A program made the translations under genes and the position numbers. A model generated the notes under the pieces. It saw only the letters and a program-made list of their open reading frames with translations. It was not told where the DNA came from and did not search any database. A DNA stretch of 64,000 bases. It comes from JAUNBN01 sp036645935 (GTDB lineage: Bacteria > Bacillota > Clostridia > Oscillospirales > Ruminococcaceae). The stretch lies in NCBI GenBank assembly GCA_036645935.1, contig JAVXNE010000001.1, positions 248,001-312,000 of the forward strand, read 5' to 3'. Of this stretch, positions 34,461 through 44,096 are shown one piece after another. How positions within the stretch are numbered: position 1 is the first letter of the stretch; every line of letters begins with the position of its first letter.

Positions 34461-35483
34461 CTATTTAAACTGTCGCAACCGATCAATATATCTACTTTTG
34501 TCCGCCTCGTCCATAAAGCTTGCACGCACAGCGTTGATATTCATGTCGATGATATCTTCGTGCGTGAACCCGCATTTTTCAACTGCAATCCGGTATTCAT
34601 CCTCAAGCGTCGTGTCGGCTATAATCGGATTGTCACTCGACAGCGTTATCGCGATTCCCGCGTCGAAAAGCTTCTTTGCGGGGTGCTCTGCAAAGGAGGG
34701 CTGGGTCTCGCACTGAATGTTGCTCGTAAGGCAAATTTCCAACGTGACTCCGAGATTTTTTGCCTTTTTGCACAGCTCTTCATCTTCCGCAATATGGTGC
34801 CCGTGACCTATTCTCCGTGCTCCGAACCGCTCGATTGCGGCGCGCACAGTATCCGGCCCTTGGCTGTCTCCGGCGTGGCAGGTGAACGGCACACCCAATT
34901 CCTGCGCAAGGTCAAACAGCTCGGCGTAGTCCTCGAGCGGACACAGACCCTCTGCCCCCGCAAGATCGATGCCGCGAATAATATCGTCTCTCATCTCGCT
35001 CGCAAGCCGAACCGTCTCGAGATTTGCCTCACGGTTGAGCAAAGCGCCCCCGAGCGCCATGCAGCACAGTATCACTCCGATTTTTATCCCTGCGCATTCG
35101 GCCAGCGCCCGGCGCACTCCGCTCACTACCGCGGCAATGGCATCACTTTGGCACAAGAGCTTTTGCGTGTGCAGCTGCGGCGCAAAGCGTATTTCGGCAT
35201 ATCCGCATCCCTGCGCCGCCAGCCTCAAGACAAGCTCGTACGCAACCGTATCAAGCGCCGCTGAGTCCTGCAGCACCCGCGTTGGAAGATCAAATTTTGT
35301 GAGATATTCGTTGACACTGCGACAGCTCGCATCGTTGACCACATATGGAACCAAGTCCTCCGCGCTCTCTGCGGGCAGCTCTATTTTTCTCTCATTCGCG
35401 AGCCTAAACAGCGTCGATGGCGCAATCGCGCCGTCCAAATGCAGGTGCAGCTCGATTTTGGGGAAATCAAAACCGGAATTCAT
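34461..35483 (-). CDS. add: Adenosine deaminase
   Basis: This enzyme deaminates adenosine and deoxyadenosine to inosine forms in purine salvage. The 340-residue metallo-hydrolase shows the zinc ligands in HLHLDGAI and FTCHAGDS, the catalytic RIGHGHHI and the Asp pair in LSSDNPIIADTTLEDEY. GGGAGG precedes the ATG. It follows the foldase gene by 17 bases. With the BmpA-type nucleoside importer elsewhere in the window it supports active nucleoside use. A few relatives act on adenine or cytokinins, but the motif set fits adenosine. Confidence 0.93.
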   Translation of the reverse strand: MNSGFDFPKIELHLHLDGAIAPSTLFRLANERKIELPAESAEDLVPYVVNDASCRSVNEYLTKFDLPTRVLQDSAALDTVAYELVLRLAAQGCGYAEIRFAPQLHTQKLLCQSDAIAAVVSGVRRALAECAGIKIGVILCCMALGGALLNREANLETVRLASEMRDDIIRGIDLAGAEGLCPLEDYAELFDLAQELGVPFTCHAGDSQGPDTVRAAIERFGARRIGHGHHIAEDEELCKKAKNLGVTLEICLTSNIQCETQPSFAEHPAKKLFDAGIAITLSSDNPIIADTTLEDEYRIAVEKCGFTHEDIIDMNINAVRASFMDEADKSRYIDRLRQFK

Positions 35484-35500
35484 TGTACGCCTCCCGTAAC

Positions 35501-37006
35501 TTACGCTGCGTCGTCGGCAGGAGCATCGGTCGTGCCGTCGGCGGGAGCATCGGTCGTGCCGTCGGCGGGAGCATTGTCCGCAGGTATCTGATCAATCGGC
35601 GCCGGTTGATTCCATTTCAGCTGATCGAGTGTGATCTTGTCGTAGCCACGGGCAAATTTAACTTTCAGTGCCTCGGTATATTCCGCAACTTTTGCCTCTA
35701 TTCTGTCCTGCACAACAGAGGGATAAATTTCGGTGTAGATCGGCTCAAGCCGCTTAATAATATGATATCCGTTGGTCGACTCGACAATTTCACTGATTCC
35801 GTCAAGCGCAAGTGCCTTTGTTCCCTCTTCAAACTCGGGAACCATGTCTCCGGGGCCGAAGGTGTATCCTTGGGGATAGGTTTGCAGACCCGGATCCTCG
35901 CTGTATTTTTTCATGAGCGTGTCGAAATCCTCTCCCGCGCCGAGCTTTGCCAAAATGTCGTTGGCAAGTTTCAGCTTTTCGGCCCGGACTTCCTCGGTTG
36001 CATCCTTGCCGACCACGATCAGAATGTGTTTTGCGCGCATTATGCCCTTTTCCCCAACATATGTCTTCGCTTCCTCGTCGGTCACTTTAGAATATTCGGG
36101 CAATGTGTTAAGATAATCGAGCAGCTTGTATGCGCGCTGCTGTTCTGTCATGAGCGTTTTGTACAGTTCCTCGGTTAGGTAACTGTTGTTGAGCGCAGTC
36201 AGATACTCCGCATCTGTCTTATATGAGCTTTTCGATTCGGCTATATATTCGTCCAGCTTCGCTATCTCATCGTCGGTAAGCTCAATTCCGAGATCCGTCG
36301 CCCACTTTTGACGCGCGACCGTTCCCTTGATCTGATCCTCAGCTATCTGCTTGAGATTTGCAAATGCCTTGGGGTTCTGTTCGATAAATCCGGGATAATA
36401 TCCCTCGAGCTCATCTCTGATTCCGAGGATAACATTGAGGTATCTTTCGGGCGATATCTTTTCGTCTCCGATTGTCATCACGGTGTCGTTGCGCGTGAGC
36501 GGGGTGCTGTTGAAGATGTTGTCAAAAAACTTGTGAAATCCGCTGTCCTTAGGCAGAAAAACAAAAAGTCCCAGCAGCGAAACCGCAACTATCGCGACGC
36601 AGAGCGCGGCGACGAGCCATTTGTTGGTTGCTTGTTCTTTCTTGTATTTGAAGACCGCGTCGGCGCTGTCGATTTCTGCCGATTCTTCATATCCCTCGTC
36701 TTTTGCACTGTACTTCTTTTTTGCGGAATCGCCATCTACGACATCCTCTTCATCTGAGCTGTCCCCCGCCTTAAAGGTGTGTTTTACAGCTTCGGAGGGT
36801 GAAATATCATCGGTCGGCCCAAGGGCTTCCGTCTTTTTCTTTTCCGGTTCACGTGCAGCCTTCTCTGTGACCTCAGCGGTCTCCTGCTCGTGAGACGGGT
36901 CTTTCGCCGAGTTCTCCGCTTTGTCTGCACCGACGATCTCCTGCTCTGTATTGGTTTCACCCACCGCGATGCCTTCCGCCTCGTTATTTGTCCTGTTCTC
37001 TTCCAT
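35501..37006 (-). CDS. Membrane-anchored PpiC-type peptidyl-prolyl isomerase/foldase
   Basis: This 501-residue PrsA/SurA-like foldase has an acidic cytosolic N terminus of about 140 residues and one membrane helix (LVAALCVAIVAVSLLGLFVFL). A SurA-type chaperone domain follows (DEKISPERYLNVI), then a parvulin domain (RAKHILIVVGKD, FDTLMKKYSEDPG, PGDMVPEFEEGTKAL, GYHIIKRLEP). The C terminus is a short Ala-Pro-Asp-Thr repeat encoded by a 24-bp tandem repeat. It would help fold exported proteins on the outer face of the membrane. The long acidic N-terminal tail is unusual for PrsA, which is normally a lipoprotein. Confidence 0.87.
   Translation of the reverse strand: MEENRTNNEAEGIAVGETNTEQEIVGADKAENSAKDPSHEQETAEVTEKAAREPEKKKTEALGPTDDISPSEAVKHTFKAGDSSDEEDVVDGDSAKKKYSAKDEGYEESAEIDSADAVFKYKKEQATNKWLVAALCVAIVAVSLLGLFVFLPKDSGFHKFFDNIFNSTPLTRNDTVMTIGDEKISPERYLNVILGIRDELEGYYPGFIEQNPKAFANLKQIAEDQIKGTVARQKWATDLGIELTDDEIAKLDEYIAESKSSYKTDAEYLTALNNSYLTEELYKTLMTEQQRAYKLLDYLNTLPEYSKVTDEEAKTYVGEKGIMRAKHILIVVGKDATEEVRAEKLKLANDILAKLGAGEDFDTLMKKYSEDPGLQTYPQGYTFGPGDMVPEFEEGTKALALDGISEIVESTNGYHIIKRLEPIYTEIYPSVVQDRIEAKVAEYTEALKVKFARGYDKITLDQLKWNQPAPIDQIPADNAPADGTTDAPADGTTDAPADDAA
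35513..35579 (-). repeat. 24-bp tandem repeat in the foldase C terminus
   Basis: About 2.8 copies of a 24-base unit encode repeats of APADGTTD. The copies differ by one base, which indicates recent duplication and a likely site of length variation. Confidence 0.85.
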
Positions 37007-37267
37007 TCTGTCTCCTTACCGGCATTGAATGCCGTCTGATTTTATCTTTGGTTTATCACTTGACATATCGGTATATAATTATAGCAGAAATGCCGTTTCA
37101 TAACAACAATTACGAGAGACATGTGCAATCGCCGGAATTTGTCATGCCGAGTAATTTTTCTCTGTCACAATATCGCTGTTTGAAAAGTATCTTTGCATTT
37201 TGTAAGTTCCGCTAAGAACGACTGAGTCGTCAGCTTTGCGGATATCTGAAAATACTCAGGACAAGAG

Positions 37268-38185
37268 GTGGTCACAACGGGCAAGAAAAAAATGCTTTTC
37301 ATCGTCAATCCCTGTTCCGGCCGGGCCTCTATAAAATCACATCTTCTGGATGCGATCGATCACTTTACCTCTGCGGGCTTTCTTGTCACCGTTTATGTGA
37401 CACAGCGAGCAGGCGAAGTTGCGGATGTTGTCGCCTCTCTCGGACAGGGTTACGATCGCATCGTAGCGAGCGGCGGAGACGGAACTATAAACGAGACACT
37501 GAACGGACTCATGCGACTTCCGACGCAAATTCCTCTCGGGATAATTCCCGCGGGAACAACAAACGACTACGCCTACTCCCTCGGAATATCCTCATCTGTC
37601 GTGGAAGCCGCCGAAATCGCCGTGTCCGACAATCTGTTCGCTATCGACGTCGGAAGCTTTAACGGCCGCTACTTCACCTATGTTGCGGCGTTTGGCCTGT
37701 TTACCGAAATAACATATGAAACCTCTCAGGATCTCAAAAACGTGCTCGGCGTCGCCGCCTACGCGCTCGAGGGTGCGCGCAGAATACTCGACATCAAAAC
37801 TTATCACATCTCTCTTGAATACGACGGCGGTTTTATTGATGACGAGGTCATAATCGGTCTTTTCTCCAACTCTGTTTCGGTCGCCGGATTTCGCACCGCC
37901 TTTGACGGCGCAAAGCTGGACGACGGGCTGCTTGAAATAACGCTCATCCGTCCTCCGAAAACGCTCGCGGATATTCAGGCCATAATAAATATTCTGCTCG
38001 ATTTCGAGCGGCTCAACACTGTCGAAAGCGATTTTCTCACCGTCGTCACTACCAAAAAGGCCCGCATTTCCTGCAACGAGCCGCTTAAGTGGACGGTAGA
38101 CGGAGAGAGCGGCGGGGTTTTTCTCACCTCGGATATAGAAAACGTGCATCACGCCGCCATCGTCGTCACCGGTGAACGCAAATAG
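37268..38185 (+). CDS. Diacylglycerol/sphingosine kinase-like lipid kinase (YegS/DgkB type)
   Basis: This 305-residue lipid kinase phosphorylates diacylglycerol or a related lipid for phospholipid recycling. The nucleotide-binding signatures are FIVNPCSGRAS and VASGGDGTINETLNGL. GIIPAGTTNDYAYSLG and a C-terminal WTVDGESG follow. The start is GTG 37268, with AGG seven bases upstream; ATG 37292 has no site. It is monocistronic, divergent from the foldase gene. Confidence 0.88.
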   Translation: MVTTGKKKMLFIVNPCSGRASIKSHLLDAIDHFTSAGFLVTVYVTQRAGEVADVVASLGQGYDRIVASGGDGTINETLNGLMRLPTQIPLGIIPAGTTNDYAYSLGISSSVVEAAEIAVSDNLFAIDVGSFNGRYFTYVAAFGLFTEITYETSQDLKNVLGVAAYALEGARRILDIKTYHISLEYDGGFIDDEVIIGLFSNSVSVAGFRTAFDGAKLDDGLLEITLIRPPKTLADIQAIINILLDFERLNTVESDFLTVVTTKKARISCNEPLKWTVDGESGGVFLTSDIENVHHAAIVVTGERK

Positions 38186-38290
38186 AGACGCGCGCCGTCT
38201 GCACAGCAAAACCGCACGGTTTTTGCGATATGCAACCCGGAGCAAAACGAAGGGCGCGCGCCGACTCTCGGACGTTAGACAAAAAACACA

Positions 38291-38336
38291 GCCCACTGCC
38301 AGGCACTTTGGAAAAGTGTCGGCAGCGGGCATTTTT
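38291..38336 (+). terminator. Terminator downstream of the lipid kinase gene
   Basis: GCCCACTGCC pairs with GGCAGCGGGC (one A-C mismatch), with an inner CACTT/AAGTG stem, then ATTTTTAT. It lies 105 bases past the lipid kinase stop and just beyond the end of the convergent HAD gene. Confidence 0.75.
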
Positions 38337-38365
38337 ATCGGTGAATTTGTTTCCTCATGTTTTCG

Positions 38366-39163
38366 TTACACGAGAACGTATCTCTCTATAATATCCGCAA
38401 CTCCATCGTCGTTATTTGACGGAGCAATGAGATCTGCGACTGCGAGTGCGTCGGGCGTCCCGTTTGCCGTGCAAACTCCGATTCCCGCTGCTTTGATCAT
38501 AGATATGTCTGACGAAGTATCTCCGAACGCCATTATTTCCTCGGGAGAAACACCGAGACTCTCTGCCACCTTGAGAAGCGTGACCGCCTTGTTCACGCCC
38601 TTGGGCGTGATGTCGATGACCTGCTTGTCCGAGACGAGCACCTCCGCCTTGCCGACAAGCGCCATGTCCAGCGCGTCCGCAATTTGCTGCGTCATCGCGG
38701 GGTCGAGCAGCACGAGATTGCCCTTGTTGAAAACAATTTCCTCGTTCTCATCAAATGTGCGGCAGTGTCCTTTAAATCCAAAATAGTGCTCTGTTACCTC
38801 CACCTCGGGACACTGTTTCTCGAAATAGTATTCAGTACCGGAAATGCAGTGAAAAAAGACGCCACGCTCGCGGCAAAATCGAGCTATTTCGAGCGGCACA
38901 TCGGAAGATAACACCTCGGAACTCACTGTTTCCCCCGATGGATATCTGCTGACAAGCGCGCCCCCGAGAGACATTATCAAGCCCTCAAGCCCGGATTTTT
39001 CAAACACCCATTGCGACGCGAGATACGGCCGCCCTGTCGCTATCATCACATGCGCTCCGCTCTTCGCGGCAGAGCGCAGTGCGGCGATGTTGCGCGGCGA
39101 AACCTGCTGTTTGTCGTCGAGCAGCGTGCCGTCGAGATCTATCGCCAAAAGTTTATATTTCAT
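38366..39163 (-). CDS. Cof-type HAD-IIB sugar phosphatase-like hydrolase
   Basis: This 265-residue haloacid-dehalogenase-type phosphatase has motif I LLAIDLDGTLLDD (nucleophile and acid Asp), motif II ATGRP, a Lys in the ITPKGVNKAVTLL region, and motif IV MAFGDTSSDISMI. A large C2B cap lies between. Its ATG overlaps the hexokinase stop (ATGA), so both are co-translated. A sugar phosphate or sugar-phosphate repair substrate is likely. Confidence 0.92.
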   Translation of the reverse strand: MKYKLLAIDLDGTLLDDKQQVSPRNIAALRSAAKSGAHVMIATGRPYLASQWVFEKSGLEGLIMSLGGALVSRYPSGETVSSEVLSSDVPLEIARFCRERGVFFHCISGTEYYFEKQCPEVEVTEHYFGFKGHCRTFDENEEIVFNKGNLVLLDPAMTQQIADALDMALVGKAEVLVSDKQVIDITPKGVNKAVTLLKVAESLGVSPEEIMAFGDTSSDISMIKAAGIGVCTANGTPDALAVADLIAPSNNDDGVADIIERYVLV

Positions 39164-40464
39164 CGCATCATACCGGCCACGGCAGTTCCCACAAGAGTGG
39201 CGTTGTCTATCTTGATAAACTCGAGATATCTGCGGTGCTTGCCGATCACAAATTCTCCTATAAAAATATTAAGCAGCTCTCTGAATTGTTCGGATTTGTG
39301 AAACGTTGTGCCCTCCGCGCAGATACAGACAGGCCTTGCCTCGTCCGCGCCTTTGTCGGTGCATTCCAATATTCCGCACAGCGCAACCGCAAGCAGCTTT
39401 GCCGCACGAGCGTAGAGCAGACCCAAGAGATATCCGAGCACCTCCACATCGACCTCTCTGTCTGAGAGGCGCGCGAGTTCGTTGTCTTCCTCTCCGCGCA
39501 GATACTGATCGACTGTTTTGAGCGACAGTGTCTCGATCGCAAGGGTCCTCTCGCAGCAGTGCTCGGAAAAAAGTCCCGCTCGCGCGGCAAGCTTGATTGT
39601 GTCGAGTATGACCGTTCCCATGTAAGCACCGCTCACCATCTTTTCAAAGACATGGGCACCTGGATTGTTGGAGCGCGCGTCAATAGCGCGATCTACCGTA
39701 CCACGCGAAAAACCGTTGTAATTCCCGATTTCCATATTGATAATCATGCTGTCCGGCAGATAATTTGCGCGATTTGCTTTTTCAATGAGCGAGGTTTGAA
39801 CCGCGCAGCACGTGTTGAGGCCTGTTCCCAGAATGAGCCCGACACATCCGTCATACTCTTTGTCCGATGACGCGAGAGCGCCCGCCAACATCGCTGCAAC
39901 CGTGTCGTTGATGAGTGTGTATCGGCGTGCGCCCTTTGCGCCGAGCGCCTTGAGTGCACGCTCGGTGCCCTCTCCGATAAGCGCTCCCTCAATGCCGATG
40001 ACCTCGACCTCCTTGCCGAGCGGCAGCGCCTCGGCGTCGCGGTTATCAGTCGAGTTAAACGGGTAAGAAAAACAAAACCCAACGGTGTCCGATCTGTCCG
40101 AAATCGGCAGCATATATCCCGCAAGAGTTTCAAAAAACTGCTCGCTTGTCACCGCTTTGTCAACACCGGGCATGGGGAAAGTGCGGTAATCTTCAAGCTT
40201 CATCTCTCCGTGATCGTCGAAACTCACCACTGCAACCCGGAGATTCGTGCCCCCCGCGTCAACTGCGATGATCGGCTTTCCGGAGATTATCTCTGTCGTC
40301 ACGGGTATGTAGGAGGGCAGCATCATGAGAGACGCCTTGCCCTCCCGCGACAGACCCGCAAAAAAGTCCGCCTTGAATTTTACAAGTTCGAGCTCCATGT
40401 CGATATCCGCAGCATGCATTCCGTTCTCGCGCAGCAACCTGTCAACTTCGTGTTGCGTGCTCAT
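39160..40464 (-). CDS. Hexokinase, eukaryotic-type family
   Basis: This 434-residue sugar kinase resembles the eukaryotic hexokinase family rather than bacterial GlcK/ROK. It shows LPSYIP, the phosphate-1 loop VDAGGTNLRVAVVSF, the sugar-binding GFCFSYPFNS, the catalytic Asp in LINDTVAAMLAGA, GLILGTGLNTCC and NMEIGNYNGF. It would make glucose-6-phosphate or another hexose 6-phosphate. AGGAG lies ten bases upstream of the ATG. It is followed immediately by the HAD phosphatase. Sugar specificity is not readable. Confidence 0.87.
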   Translation of the reverse strand: MSTQHEVDRLLRENGMHAADIDMELELVKFKADFFAGLSREGKASLMMLPSYIPVTTEIISGKPIIAVDAGGTNLRVAVVSFDDHGEMKLEDYRTFPMPGVDKAVTSEQFFETLAGYMLPISDRSDTVGFCFSYPFNSTDNRDAEALPLGKEVEVIGIEGALIGEGTERALKALGAKGARRYTLINDTVAAMLAGALASSDKEYDGCVGLILGTGLNTCCAVQTSLIEKANRANYLPDSMIINMEIGNYNGFSRGTVDRAIDARSNNPGAHVFEKMVSGAYMGTVILDTIKLAARAGLFSEHCCERTLAIETLSLKTVDQYLRGEEDNELARLSDREVDVEVLGYLLGLLYARAAKLLAVALCGILECTDKGADEARPVCICAEGTTFHKSEQFRELLNIFIGEFVIGKHRRYLEFIKIDNATLVGTAVAGMMR

Positions 40465-40492
40465 GGATAAATATCTCCTTATCGCTCTCTAT

Positions 40493-41932
40493 TCAGCACT
40501 GCTTGATCAACCGAACATAAAACGCGACCGTCGTCGCAATCTTTTCAAGCGGTATGCGCTCGTTGTTGGCGTGAATGTACGAGCGCTCCTCTTTGGTCAG
40601 CTCCATTGCGGAAAAACGCATGACCTTATCGGTAATTCGGCAGTAGTGCCGCGAGTCGCTGCACGCGACCATCAGGTACGGCGAGACGACAGCACCCGGC
40701 CACGTCGCGCGAATAGCCTTTGCAACTTTGGCATATCCCTCACATGAGCTATCGCTTGAAATTGAAGGGTTCATCCCGCTGGGATTTGTTTCAATCACGA
40801 TATCCTCGTCCTTGATAAGTTCCTTGAGATGGCTGACCACACTCTCAATTGTGTCTCCTCCGATCAGACGCATATTCCCACCGATGCTCGCCGTGTTGGG
40901 CAAGACGTTAGAGGCCGCGCTCCCGCTCGCCATAGTCGCCGCAAAGGTCGTGCGCATCATGGCGTTGAGCTCACCGCCCGCTTTTTTGCACATTGCATTG
41001 AGCAGCGGCATAAAGCACCAGAGATTGGCGAAAATCATGCGGTAGAGGAAACTTGAACGCCGCCCCAGTGTGTCGAACATCTCCGCAACAGGTCGCGTGA
41101 GTTTGGCGGGGAACGGATGATTCTCTATATTTATTACCGCCTGTGACAGCTTGCCGAGAGGTCCGTGTGGGGGCGGGGCGCTCGCGTGGCCGCCCGATGC
41201 GTTGACGACAAGTTTGACGTCGAGCATTCCCTTTTCTCCCGTTCCTATAAGCGCGCATTTGTCGCTGACCCCGGGGAATATTCCCTCGACCACAGCACCG
41301 CCCTCATCGACGACGAGCGCCGGGACAATTCCGCGCTTTTCAAGCTCGGCAACGATTGCGGGCGCGGCAGGCCCTGCAATTTCCTCATCACCGCCGAAAG
41401 CAAAATAGATATCGTTTTCAGGCGTAAACCCTTCGTTTATCAGCGACTCGGCAGCCTCGACAACACCGCACAACGTTCCCTTGGTGTCGAGAGTTCCGCG
41501 GCCCCACAGAACCCCGTCCTCGATCACGCCCTCAAAGGGAGGCTTCTCCCACGACTCTTCCTGCACGGGCACAACATCATAGTGTGCCATGAGCACGACG
41601 GGCGCCTGTGAGCTTTTACCTTGCCACTTATAGAGCAGCCCCGTCTCGTCAATTCGCTCAAGCGAGCAGGTTTTGTGTATGGCAGGGTAACGCTCTTTTA
41701 GCAGATTTCGGAACTTTTCAAACTCCCGCTCGTCTCTCATAGTGCGGTCGCGCGAGCTAATTGTGCGGCAGCGTATCATCGCCGCAAGGCTGTCAACAGC
41801 ATGCTCCGAGTCGACAGTGAGACCGTCCGGCTGAATCTCGGGCTCGTCCGGTGCCTTAAAGGCCGACGCGCGCACGAGCACAACAGCTAAGAAGGCGACG
41901 ACAATCGCGAGAGCAACAACCCAAAATATCAT
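40493..41932 (-). CDS. M20-family metallopeptidase, membrane-anchored
   Basis: This 479-residue zinc peptidase has one N-terminal membrane helix (IFWVVALAIVVAFLAVVLV). The M20 metal ligands are MAHYDVVPVQ, WGRGTLDTKG and FGGDEEIAG, with VVDEGGAV and a final HYCRITDKVMRF region. It resembles carboxypeptidase PM20D1/CPS1-type enzymes that remove C-terminal residues or hydrolyse N-acyl amino acids. GGAGG precedes the ATG. It lies 28 bases upstream of hexokinase. Confidence 0.88.
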   Translation of the reverse strand: MIFWVVALAIVVAFLAVVLVRASAFKAPDEPEIQPDGLTVDSEHAVDSLAAMIRCRTISSRDRTMRDEREFEKFRNLLKERYPAIHKTCSLERIDETGLLYKWQGKSSQAPVVLMAHYDVVPVQEESWEKPPFEGVIEDGVLWGRGTLDTKGTLCGVVEAAESLINEGFTPENDIYFAFGGDEEIAGPAAPAIVAELEKRGIVPALVVDEGGAVVEGIFPGVSDKCALIGTGEKGMLDVKLVVNASGGHASAPPPHGPLGKLSQAVINIENHPFPAKLTRPVAEMFDTLGRRSSFLYRMIFANLWCFMPLLNAMCKKAGGELNAMMRTTFAATMASGSAASNVLPNTASIGGNMRLIGGDTIESVVSHLKELIKDEDIVIETNPSGMNPSISSDSSCEGYAKVAKAIRATWPGAVVSPYLMVACSDSRHYCRITDKVMRFSAMELTKEERSYIHANNERIPLEKIATTVAFYVRLIKQC

Positions 41933-42182
41933 AGTTTACCTCCGTTTAGGCGCAAATTATAAAAACGCCTTTTTTACTCGTAGAATATTGTCAGTATAAC
42001 ACCAAACAATAGGCGTGACCAGATACCACTGTGTTTTTTACTCGCAATTGTTAATAATTTATTTAAATTTAACTCTCACTGCAATCAGCTTCCCTTCACA
42101 TTCATTTCACATTGCGCTGTTATATTTTGCAGCAAGAACGCATGGCGGCAACTCGCCTCATTTTAAGGAGGACTTAACATTT

Positions 42183-43433
42183 ATGGATAATTATTGGGAA
42201 AACGAGGTCAAATACCCCGTCGACGCTTCGGTGAACGGCGAGGTTAAAAGTCCGGTCTACTCTCAGCAGTTCGGCGCGAGCACGGGCGGTTCTGCCCCCG
42301 GCGGTCCACCGAAGGAACGCAAACATCGCTATGGACTCGGCATCGTCGCTCTATGTCTGGTGCTCTCCCTCATCTGTGGATTTGGCGGATCTTACCTCGG
42401 CAACCGCGTCTTTTCACAGCAAGGCGGTTCATCCAATTCGGGATTTATCGAGCCGGGCGAGCACTCAACAGTCACAACCAGCATTGATTCGCTCGGCGAC
42501 GTCGTCGACGCGACAAAGGACTGTGTTGTCGAAATTACAACTGAAAGTATGACGACCAGCAGTATTTTCGGACAGTATATAACAGAGGGCGCCGGCAGCG
42601 GAGTCATCATTCGCTCGGACGGTTACATCGTAACCAACAACCACGTCACAAGCGGAGCGAAAGCAATTCGCGTGACGATGACAAACGGCAAGCAATACGA
42701 CGCGACGCTCGTCGGTGCCGACGCGAAAACCGATCTCGCCGTCCTCAAGATCGATGAGAGTGGGCTCACGCCCGCCGTTATGGGCAACTCGAATGACGTC
42801 AAAGTCGGAGATACCGTAATCGCAATAGGCAACCCGCTCGGTTCACTGGGCGGCACCGTCACCGACGGCATAATCAGCGCACTCGACCGCGAGATTCAGG
42901 TGCTCGGACAGATGATGACGCTGCTTCAGACGAACGCCGCAGTCAATCCCGGAAACTCGGGCGGCGGTCTGTTCAACGCCTACGGAGAGCTTGTTGGCAT
43001 AGTCAACGCAAAACCGGCGAGCGACACCGGCGGAGCTTCATCGATCGAGGGACTGGGCTTCGCAATCCCCGTCGACACTGTCAAAGAAGTAGCAGGTCAG
43101 CTAATCGACAGCGGATATGTGACAGGCAGAGTGATGATGGGTGTCTCGGTGCTCGAGATCTCTGACCAGGCCACTGCGCGTCAATACAACGTCGATCGCT
43201 TCGGAGTTTACATCGTCTCGATAACGGATGGTCTGGGTGCTGACAAGGCAGGGCTCAAGGTTGGCGACTGCATTCTCAGCATCAACGACAACGTCGTTGA
43301 ACAGACCGCCGACGTGACAAAGGTGCTCGACGAGGTAAACGTCGGCGACCGTGTTGCAGTTCAGATAATCCGCAACGGGAAGCTGATGAACTTTAACGTT
43401 GAGCTGTCGGAATACGTGCCGGAGATGGCGTAG
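42183..43433 (+). CDS. htrA: HtrA/DegP-type serine protease with PDZ domain
   Basis: This membrane-anchored quality-control protease for misfolded exported proteins has 416 residues. A 50-residue cytosolic tail is followed by one helix (GIVALCLVLSLICGFGGSYLG), a trypsin-like domain with His154 (TNNHVTSG), Asp184 (KTDLAVLKI) and Ser259 (NPGNSGGGLF), and a C-terminal PDZ domain (GVYIVSITDGLGADKAGLKVGD). AAGGAGG lies upstream of ATG 42183; a longer upstream frame is not supported. All three catalytic residues are intact. Single gene, divergent from the M20 peptidase. Confidence 0.95.
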   Translation: MDNYWENEVKYPVDASVNGEVKSPVYSQQFGASTGGSAPGGPPKERKHRYGLGIVALCLVLSLICGFGGSYLGNRVFSQQGGSSNSGFIEPGEHSTVTTSIDSLGDVVDATKDCVVEITTESMTTSSIFGQYITEGAGSGVIIRSDGYIVTNNHVTSGAKAIRVTMTNGKQYDATLVGADAKTDLAVLKIDESGLTPAVMGNSNDVKVGDTVIAIGNPLGSLGGTVTDGIISALDREIQVLGQMMTLLQTNAAVNPGNSGGGLFNAYGELVGIVNAKPASDTGGASSIEGLGFAIPVDTVKEVAGQLIDSGYVTGRVMMGVSVLEISDQATARQYNVDRFGVYIVSITDGLGADKAGLKVGDCILSINDNVVEQTADVTKVLDEVNVGDRVAVQIIRNGKLMNFNVELSEYVPEMA

Positions 43434-44096
43434 TCCACACGGTTGCCCGCACATTCCAAAACGATTGTAAATGCGACAAAACAGCAAACAAGTCAGTTTT
43501 AGCTTTACTAAACAAGCCCCGGGTGAGTCAAATGGCTTACCGTGGATTAATCTGAAACAATGGTGTATGCGCAAAAAAACACAGCATTTCAGAGTTCTTG
43601 TAAACATGAGCAACTATGACGATTATGTCATTTGAAACGCATTTTTGTTGCTGAATAAGCTTTAAAAATCCCGAAATTTGAAAAAGATCAATATTTCCAG
43701 CTTCGCTCCGAATGACAAAACCCTTTAAGATAAGATTTCGCGCCCCGCTGTAAACTACAGGCTTCGCTCTGTAATCTTTCAAACACCATTATTAAACAAA
43801 ACAGCTCTTATGGCTTTTGAACCGCCATAAGAGCTGTTTTTATCGCGCGGCATTTGACATCGAAATAGCGCCGTAAAATCACCTGTTCACAAAAAAGCAC
43901 ATCTGCGCGTGCACCGAATTATCTCTTCTTATTAATGCAGTTCAGAAATAATTCACTGACCGCCCTGTCTGCTCTGTTTGTTTTAGATACCCGCCGCGCG
44001 GCAAAACTTTCCGTGTCCGGAAGTTGCATCAAATTGGCTGTGCCGCAACTGCTTCCATACGCTGTGGCACAATCTATCGGCACGGACACTTTGTAT
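43434..44096. other. Intergenic region with a terminator, no supported gene
   Basis: About 660 bases. The hairpin at 43798-43841 is the only structure seen. An 81-codon minus-strand frame at 43537-43782 starts with TTG, has no clear site and shows no family features. Confidence 0.5.
43798..43841 (+). terminator. Rho-independent terminator downstream of htrA
   Basis: AAAACAGCTCTTATGGC pairs with GCCATAAGAGCTGTTTT over about 17 bases with a nine-base loop, ending in TTTTT. It lies 365 bases past htrA. Confidence 0.85.

Noticed and set aside
37060..37079. TTGACA and TATAAT close together before the lipid kinase gene
   Set aside because: The spacer is only eight bases, too short for a sigma A promoter.
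42015..42182. Upstream extension of the HtrA frame
   Set aside because: Hydrophobic, AT-rich translation with no ribosome binding site. AAGGAGG lies just before ATG 42183.
43537..43782. 81-codon minus-strand frame after htrA
   Set aside because: TTG start without a convincing site and no recognisable domain. Treated as non-coding.
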